Source: Rhizobium sp. R634
GTDB taxonomy: Bacteria > Pseudomonadota > Alphaproteobacteria > Rhizobiales > Rhizobiaceae
Assembly (NCBI RefSeq): GCF_002211305.1
Contig: NZ_LOKW01000027.1
Coordinates: 310,001-374,000 of the forward strand
Length of the DNA: 64,000 nucleotides
Direction of reading: 5' to 3'
A program made the translations under genes and the position numbers. Position 1 is the stretch's first letter. Every line of letters starts with the position of its first letter. Under the pieces are notes generated by a model that was not told where the DNA came from, searched no databases, and was given only the letters and a program-made list of their open reading frames with translations. Positions 60,266 to 64,000 of this stretch are shown in pieces.

Positions 60266-61129
60266 ATGATCGCAGTGTTCATGAGGTGCGTGGAATTGGA
60301 CGGAAAGACATCACCCGCAGTTTATTCCGAAGATGAGGTCCTTGCGAGCGAGGCCGGGGGCAAGGGTGCGCGCCGCGCCCGTGTCAGCGGCATCGACCGG
60401 GCGCTTCAGGTGATCGATCATCTCTATGAGACCGGTTCGCCGGCCGGCGTCTACGCCATTGCCAAGGCGGTGAAGGCGCCGCTGTCCACCGTCTACGTCA
60501 TCGTCGACGATCTGGTCGAGAAGAACATGCTGACGCGCCAGGCGGATGGTTCGATCTGGCTCGGCGCGCGGCTCTATCATTACGGCCTCGCTTATGCGCG
60601 GTCGCTGGATTTCATGAGCATCGCCACCCACGAAATGCACGATCTCTGCCGCCAGGCCGGCGAAACCGTGCAGGTCTGCGGCCGCGACGGGGATTATATG
60701 CTGGTGCTTGCCATGGCCGACGGCCCGAGCCACTTCCAGGTGGCGTCGCGCGTCGGCACTCGGGTGCCGCTGAACTGGACGGCGTCGGGCCGACTGCTCG
60801 TCGGCCATCTGCCGGAGGAGGAGCGCATCGAACTCTTCAAGCGCTGCGCACGCTCGTCGCCGACCGGCCGCGCCGAGATCGATCCCGGCACGCTGTCGGA
60901 AGTCGCCGGCAAGGCCTTCGAGGCGCGCCTGTCGATCCAGGCAGGGGAATCGGATTATGCGGTGGCCTGCATCGCCTCGCCGATCTGCGACCGCGACGGC
61001 CAGTGCGTCGCCACCATTTCCATCGTGCTGCCGGAGCAGAAGGCCTTTTCCGACGAGAACCACTACACCGCGCATGTGCGCAATTCGGCAGAGCGGATCG
61101 AAAAGCTGATGGGCTGGCGAAACCGCTGA
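60266..61129 (+). CDS. IclR-family transcriptional regulator
   Basis: 287 aa. Winged helix at about residues 41-95 (VSGIDRALQVIDHLYE, IAKAVKAPLSTVYVIVDDLVEKNML), then the GAF-like effector domain, with VASRVGTRVPLNWTASGRLLVGH and the C-terminal YAVACIASPICDRDGQ typical of IclR. The N-terminal ~35 residues are not conserved and the start may be further in (ATG 60281 or a later GTG). It is convergent with the amidohydrolase gene, 20 bases away, and may regulate it. Confidence 0.86.
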   Translation: MIAVFMRCVELDGKTSPAVYSEDEVLASEAGGKGARRARVSGIDRALQVIDHLYETGSPAGVYAIAKAVKAPLSTVYVIVDDLVEKNMLTRQADGSIWLGARLYHYGLAYARSLDFMSIATHEMHDLCRQAGETVQVCGRDGDYMLVLAMADGPSHFQVASRVGTRVPLNWTASGRLLVGHLPEEERIELFKRCARSSPTGRAEIDPGTLSEVAGKAFEARLSIQAGESDYAVACIASPICDRDGQCVATISIVLPEQKAFSDENHYTAHVRNSAERIEKLMGWRNR

Positions 61130-61149
61130 GCGTCTTGCGTCGGTAGATC

Positions 61150-62358
61150 CTACCGGTAGGAATAACCGTGGCTGTGGCGCACGAGCTTGCGCGCCCGCGG
61201 CACGTAGCGGCTGGCAGCGAAGGCCTCGGCGCCGATCACCGCGTGGCGCGGCTCGAACAGGTTGTTGAGGATCGACACGTCACCGTTGGAATCCGTCGCT
61301 TCGAGTTCGGAATCGACGAGATCGAAGATGGTGAATTCGGCTTTTGCGCCGACGGAAAGCCGGTTCTGCATCGGCAGCTTGATGACGGATGCTGGCGCAT
61401 GGGTGACGGCCTCCACCACCTTGTCGAAGGGCATGCCGACGCTGAGCAGCTTCGACATCGTCGTCGCCAGATCCCAGACCGGGAAGTTCATCGAATGGCC
61501 GTGCAGATCAGTCGAGATCGAGAACGGCAGCAGCCCGCGCGCGATCGCCGCTTCCGCCACCTTGAAGGAGAAGGAGGCGCCGCCATGGCCGATGTCGAGG
61601 CGGATGCCCTCGGAAGCGCAGCGCTCGGCGAGATAGAAAAGATCCTCATCCTCCATGATGCTCGAACCGGCCTTGCCGTTGAAGCAGTGAGTGACGACAT
61701 CGCCCGGGCCGAGAATCTCCAGCACTTCATCATAAAGCGCCGGCGGCTCGCCGACATGCACCATCATCGGCACTTTCAGGATCTTGGCGATTTTCTTGCC
61801 GAGCTTGACCGGGGTGACGCCCCAGGAGCCGGTGATGACATGGCTGGCACGCACCTTGAGACCGACGATGTGCTCGCTGTTTGCGGCATAGACCTCAAGG
61901 ATACGGTCGAGATCGATATCTCTTATATCCCTGAGTTCGGCCACACGGTTGCAGGCGACGAGACCGATCGAACCGAGATTGAGGAAGGCCTTGATGCGCT
62001 CGCGCGAGGGCTCGATGATATATTCCCGAAAGCCGTGGAAATTCGCCTCGCCGGCCGAACCGGCATCGACCAGCGTGGTGACGCCGCGCTCGACGCCGCA
62101 TTCGGAAGGGCGGATCGAAATATCGGTGCCGCCGTGCCAGATATGTACATGCAGATCGATCCAGCCCGGCGAAATGAAGGCGCCCTTGCCGTCGATGCGC
62201 GTGACGTCCTCAGAGACCGCGAGCGACGGACCGATCTCGGCGATCCTGCCATCGGCATTGACGAGAATGTCCAGAGCGCCCTCGCCTGCGCCGGCCCCGA
62301 AAGCTATCGGTTTGACATTGGTGAGGAGAAGGGGCTTCTTCGCCTGGTCGCCGGGCAT
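61150..62358 (-). CDS. Amidohydrolase/deacetylase-family metallohydrolase
   Basis: 402 aa amidohydrolase-superfamily enzyme, related to EF_0837- and Atu3266-type deacetylases. Metal ligands are visible: His-x-His in DLHVHIWHG (near 69-71), a probable carbamylated Lys in GLKVRAS (near 172), MMVHVGE, VTHCFNGKA and Asp in FSISTDLHGHS (near 286). These enzymes remove N-acyl or O-acyl groups from amino or hydroxy acids. It is not allantoinase or dihydroorotase by its surrounding motifs. The 244 bases upstream contain an AT-rich promoter-like stretch (62470-62510) without a clear operator. Exact substrate unknown. Confidence 0.87.
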   Translation of the reverse strand: MPGDQAKKPLLLTNVKPIAFGAGAGEGALDILVNADGRIAEIGPSLAVSEDVTRIDGKGAFISPGWIDLHVHIWHGGTDISIRPSECGVERGVTTLVDAGSAGEANFHGFREYIIEPSRERIKAFLNLGSIGLVACNRVAELRDIRDIDLDRILEVYAANSEHIVGLKVRASHVITGSWGVTPVKLGKKIAKILKVPMMVHVGEPPALYDEVLEILGPGDVVTHCFNGKAGSSIMEDEDLFYLAERCASEGIRLDIGHGGASFSFKVAEAAIARGLLPFSISTDLHGHSMNFPVWDLATTMSKLLSVGMPFDKVVEAVTHAPASVIKLPMQNRLSVGAKAEFTIFDLVDSELEATDSNGDVSILNNLFEPRHAVIGAEAFAASRYVPRARKLVRHSHGYSYR

Positions 62359-62602
62359 GATATGCTTTCCTTTCGAAGTCTCGGAACGGAATCGCTCCCG
62401 ATCATCCGTCTGCGGTCGCTATGGAGAGTGATGGGGAACCTGAAGATGGGGGCCTCATCTCCGACGCGATTACATAACTATGACATATGAGGCTTTATAA
62501 TAGAATAAAGACGCAAGCCTCCCTGTCAAGGGATATGACGCCGGCTTGGCCACCGCGCAAGCGCGCGCGTTTCCTGCGGAAGCGCGCGAAATCCACACAT
62601 TT

Positions 62603-63469
62603 TCAATCCCGCAGAATCGAATAGTTTATCCCTTGCAGATGCTCCGGATTGGCGACGGCGTCGATCGCGACGATCCTGCCATCGTCGATCGTCAGCGTCA
62701 CCGCCACGCGAATCTGGCCGCCAATATCCACGACAAATCCAAGTTCGCCGCCCACGATGGCAAGCTCCGCGGCCTGCGCCCGACCCTTGAAGGCCTCTGC
62801 CACACCAGCCGCGCCGCGCATTGCGCCGATGCCGTACTGCGCTGCCGTCGTATCGGGCCGAAAGACGACGTCGGGGGCGAGCACCGCAAGCAGCGCCTCC
62901 AGATCGCTGTTGCGGGAAGCTGCCAGAAAGGCCTCGGCGATCGCCCGCTTCCGGGTAAAATCGACATCAGGCGCCTCGTCCACGCCCTGCACCCTGCGGC
63001 GGGCGCGGCTTGCGAGCTGGCGGGTGGCGGCGGAGGAGCGGCCGATGATCGGCGCGATCTCGTCGAAGGGCAGGTCGAACATGTCGTGCAGCACGAAGGC
63101 GACACGCTCGGCGGGCGCCAGCGTCTGCAATACCACAAGCAGCGCCAGCCCCACGGAATCGGCGAAGGCTGCTTCGCGCTCCGGATCCTTGGCCCGATCG
63201 GCAATTCCGGCATGCGCGGGCATATCCAGCGGCTCCTCGCGCCGGGTCTTGCGCGCCCGCAGCATGTCGAGGCAGATGCGCGCCACAACAGTCGTCAGCC
63301 AGCCGCCGAGATTGCCGACATCGCGCGTATCGGCGCGGTTCAATCGCAGCCAGGCCTCCTGAACGGCATCATCAGCCTCGCTGCGCGAGCCGAGCATGCG
63401 ATAGGCGGCGGCGCTGAGATGCGCCCTGTTCGCCTCGAATTCATCGGCCAGCCATTTTTTCTCGTTCAT
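62603..63469 (-). CDS. ECF41-family RNA polymerase sigma factor (SigJ-like)
   Basis: 288 aa. Sigma region 2 (AAYRMLGSRSEADDAVQEAWLRL, in pieces, residues 20-46) and region 4 (FDEIAPIIGRSSAATRQLASRARRR near 140-162) are followed by a SnoaL-like C-terminal domain of about 120 residues, the ECF41 architecture in which that domain controls the factor instead of an anti-sigma protein. The C-terminal NPDKL motif is seen as NPEHL. The linker-side DGGGK motif is changed to DTTAAQ here, so control may differ. It is divergent from a carboxymuconolactone-decarboxylase-family gene, the standard ECF41 partner. Confidence 0.92.
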   Translation of the reverse strand: MNEKKWLADEFEANRAHLSAAAYRMLGSRSEADDAVQEAWLRLNRADTRDVGNLGGWLTTVVARICLDMLRARKTRREEPLDMPAHAGIADRAKDPEREAAFADSVGLALLVVLQTLAPAERVAFVLHDMFDLPFDEIAPIIGRSSAATRQLASRARRRVQGVDEAPDVDFTRKRAIAEAFLAASRNSDLEALLAVLAPDVVFRPDTTAAQYGIGAMRGAAGVAEAFKGRAQAAELAIVGGELGFVVDIGGQIRVAVTLTIDDGRIVAIDAVANPEHLQGINYSILRD

Positions 63470-63470
63470 C

Positions 63471-63497
63471 CGTCACATTCCTTTGCTGCGTTCCGTC
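63471..63497 (+). promoter_or_regulatory. ECF41-type promoter for the CMD-family gene
   Basis: CGTCACA (63471-63477) is followed after exactly 16 bases by CGTC (63494-63497), one change from the ECF41 consensus TGTCACA-N16-CGTC. It reads towards the gene at 63578 and begins one base from the sigma gene's start codon. Confidence 0.75.
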
Positions 63498-63505
63498 AAG
63501 GCTAT

Positions 63506-63532
63506 GACGAACAGAAACCGGCCGATGTGACA
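63506..63532 (-). promoter_or_regulatory. ECF41-type autoregulatory promoter of the sigma gene
   Basis: On the minus strand TGTCACA (63526-63532) is followed after 16 bases by CGTC (63506-63509), a perfect consensus. It reads into the sigma gene, whose start is 37 bases away. Confidence 0.82.
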
Positions 63533-63577
63533 GCGCCGGCGGATCGTCGAACCGTAAACGCATCAAGGAAACATATC

Positions 63578-64000
63578 ATGCACGAAAGAATGGGAAATCC
63601 CGCCCTCGTCCTTCCCGGCGCCATGCAGGCGCTGAATGCTCTCGGCAAAGTTCCGACCGAGACCGGCCTTTCGCCGCAGCTCATCGAACTCGTCAATCTC
63701 CGCGCCAGCCAGATCAACGGCTGCAGCGTCTGCATCGACGGCCATCCGCGCATCGCAAAGAAGCTCGGAGAAACGGATGAAAGGCTGTTTGCCGTCAGCG
63801 CCTGGCGCGACACGCCCTATTTCAGCGACGCCGAGCGAGCGGCGCTGGCGCTGACCGAGGCGGTGACCCGCGTGAGCGACCGCGCCGATCCGGTGCCGGA
63901 TGAGATCTGGGACGAAGCGACCCGGCATTACGACGGCAAGAGCCTCGCGGCCCTCGTCATCGCCATCGCCAATATCAATGTCTGGAACCGGCTGAACATC
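63578..64000 (+). CDS. Carboxymuconolactone decarboxylase-family protein, 3' end outside window
   Basis: 141 codons are visible, with no stop before the window end. The motif ASQINGCSVCIDGHPRIAKK, at about residues 44-63, has the Cys-x2-Cys-x3-His of AhpD-like enzymes and fits the ECF41-linked COE (carboxymuconolactone decarboxylase/oxidoreductase/epimerase) group. GGAAACATATC precedes ATG 63578. It is expected to be the direct target of the divergent ECF41 sigma factor through the promoter at 63471-63497. Its physiological role, probably redox or detoxification, is not established. Confidence 0.88.
   Translation, partial: MHERMGNPALVLPGAMQALNALGKVPTETGLSPQLIELVNLRASQINGCSVCIDGHPRIAKKLGETDERLFAVSAWRDTPYFSDAERAALALTEAVTRVSDRADPVPDEIWDEATRHYDGKSLAALVIAIANINVWNRLNI

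Overview
The window looks like a Rhizobium replicon (R. leguminosarum/R. etli type alphaproteobacterium). It is GC-rich and densely packed with ABC importers, each tied to catabolic genes and a local regulator. Three things point to rhizobia. The asparaginase carries every catalytic and zinc-site residue of the R. etli class enzyme at the same numbers. The ansP-ansA-ansB order with upstream GntR regulators is the rhizobial asparagine operon. Two intergenic palindromic repeats are of the kind scattered through Rhizobium genomes. No rRNA, tRNA, CRISPR array, integrase, transposase or replication gene was found. Whether this is chromosome or plasmid cannot be told from the window.

Layout. 1-5.9 kb: a defence cassette (AIPR-family protein, type III DNA methyltransferase Mod, helicase-nuclease Res), visibly less GC-rich than the rest, followed by a lone HEPN-like gene. 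6.9-12.3 kb: a CUT1 sugar ABC operon with a Gfo/Idh/MocA dehydrogenase. 12.6-17.2 kb: single enzyme genes (dienelactone hydrolase, saccharopine-dehydrogenase-like protein with a divergent TetR and a doubled operator, AhpD-like protein, TauD-like dioxygenase). 17.3-22.4 kb: ansP-ansA-ansB with an AnsR-type regulator. 22.5-31.4 kb: a second GntR regulator and a peptide-type ABC importer in one operon with RidA, a SelA-like PLP enzyme and an ureidoglycine-aminohydrolase-type cupin.

32.5-35.5 kb: a signal-less subtilisin-like protease paired with an alpha/beta hydrolase. 35.6-38.0 kb: a TPP riboswitch and the thiamine salvage operon thiM-thiE-thiD. 38.2-45.1 kb: a GNAT acetyltransferase, a NagZ-type hexosaminidase and a full five-gene SBP5 importer, probably for amino-sugar oligosaccharides or cell-wall fragments. 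45-55 kb: mixed metabolism, including choline sulfatase with its divergent LysR regulator. 55.5-62.4 kb: a fused 5-oxoprolinase with a MarR-type regulator, a stress SDR behind an EcfG-like promoter, an IclR regulator and an amidohydrolase. 62.6-64 kb: an ECF41 sigma factor divergent from a carboxymuconolactone-decarboxylase-family gene cut by the window end; both have recognisable ECF41 promoters.

Most promising for novelty: the protease-hydrolase pair with its strong upstream palindrome; the ABC/RidA/SelA-like/cupin operon, which looks like an unassigned route that releases ammonia from an imported nitrogen compound; the AIPR-Mod-Res defence cassette; and the GNAT-NagZ-ABC operon with a palindromic operator. 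Family assignments rest on motifs and synteny read by eye; no database search was run.
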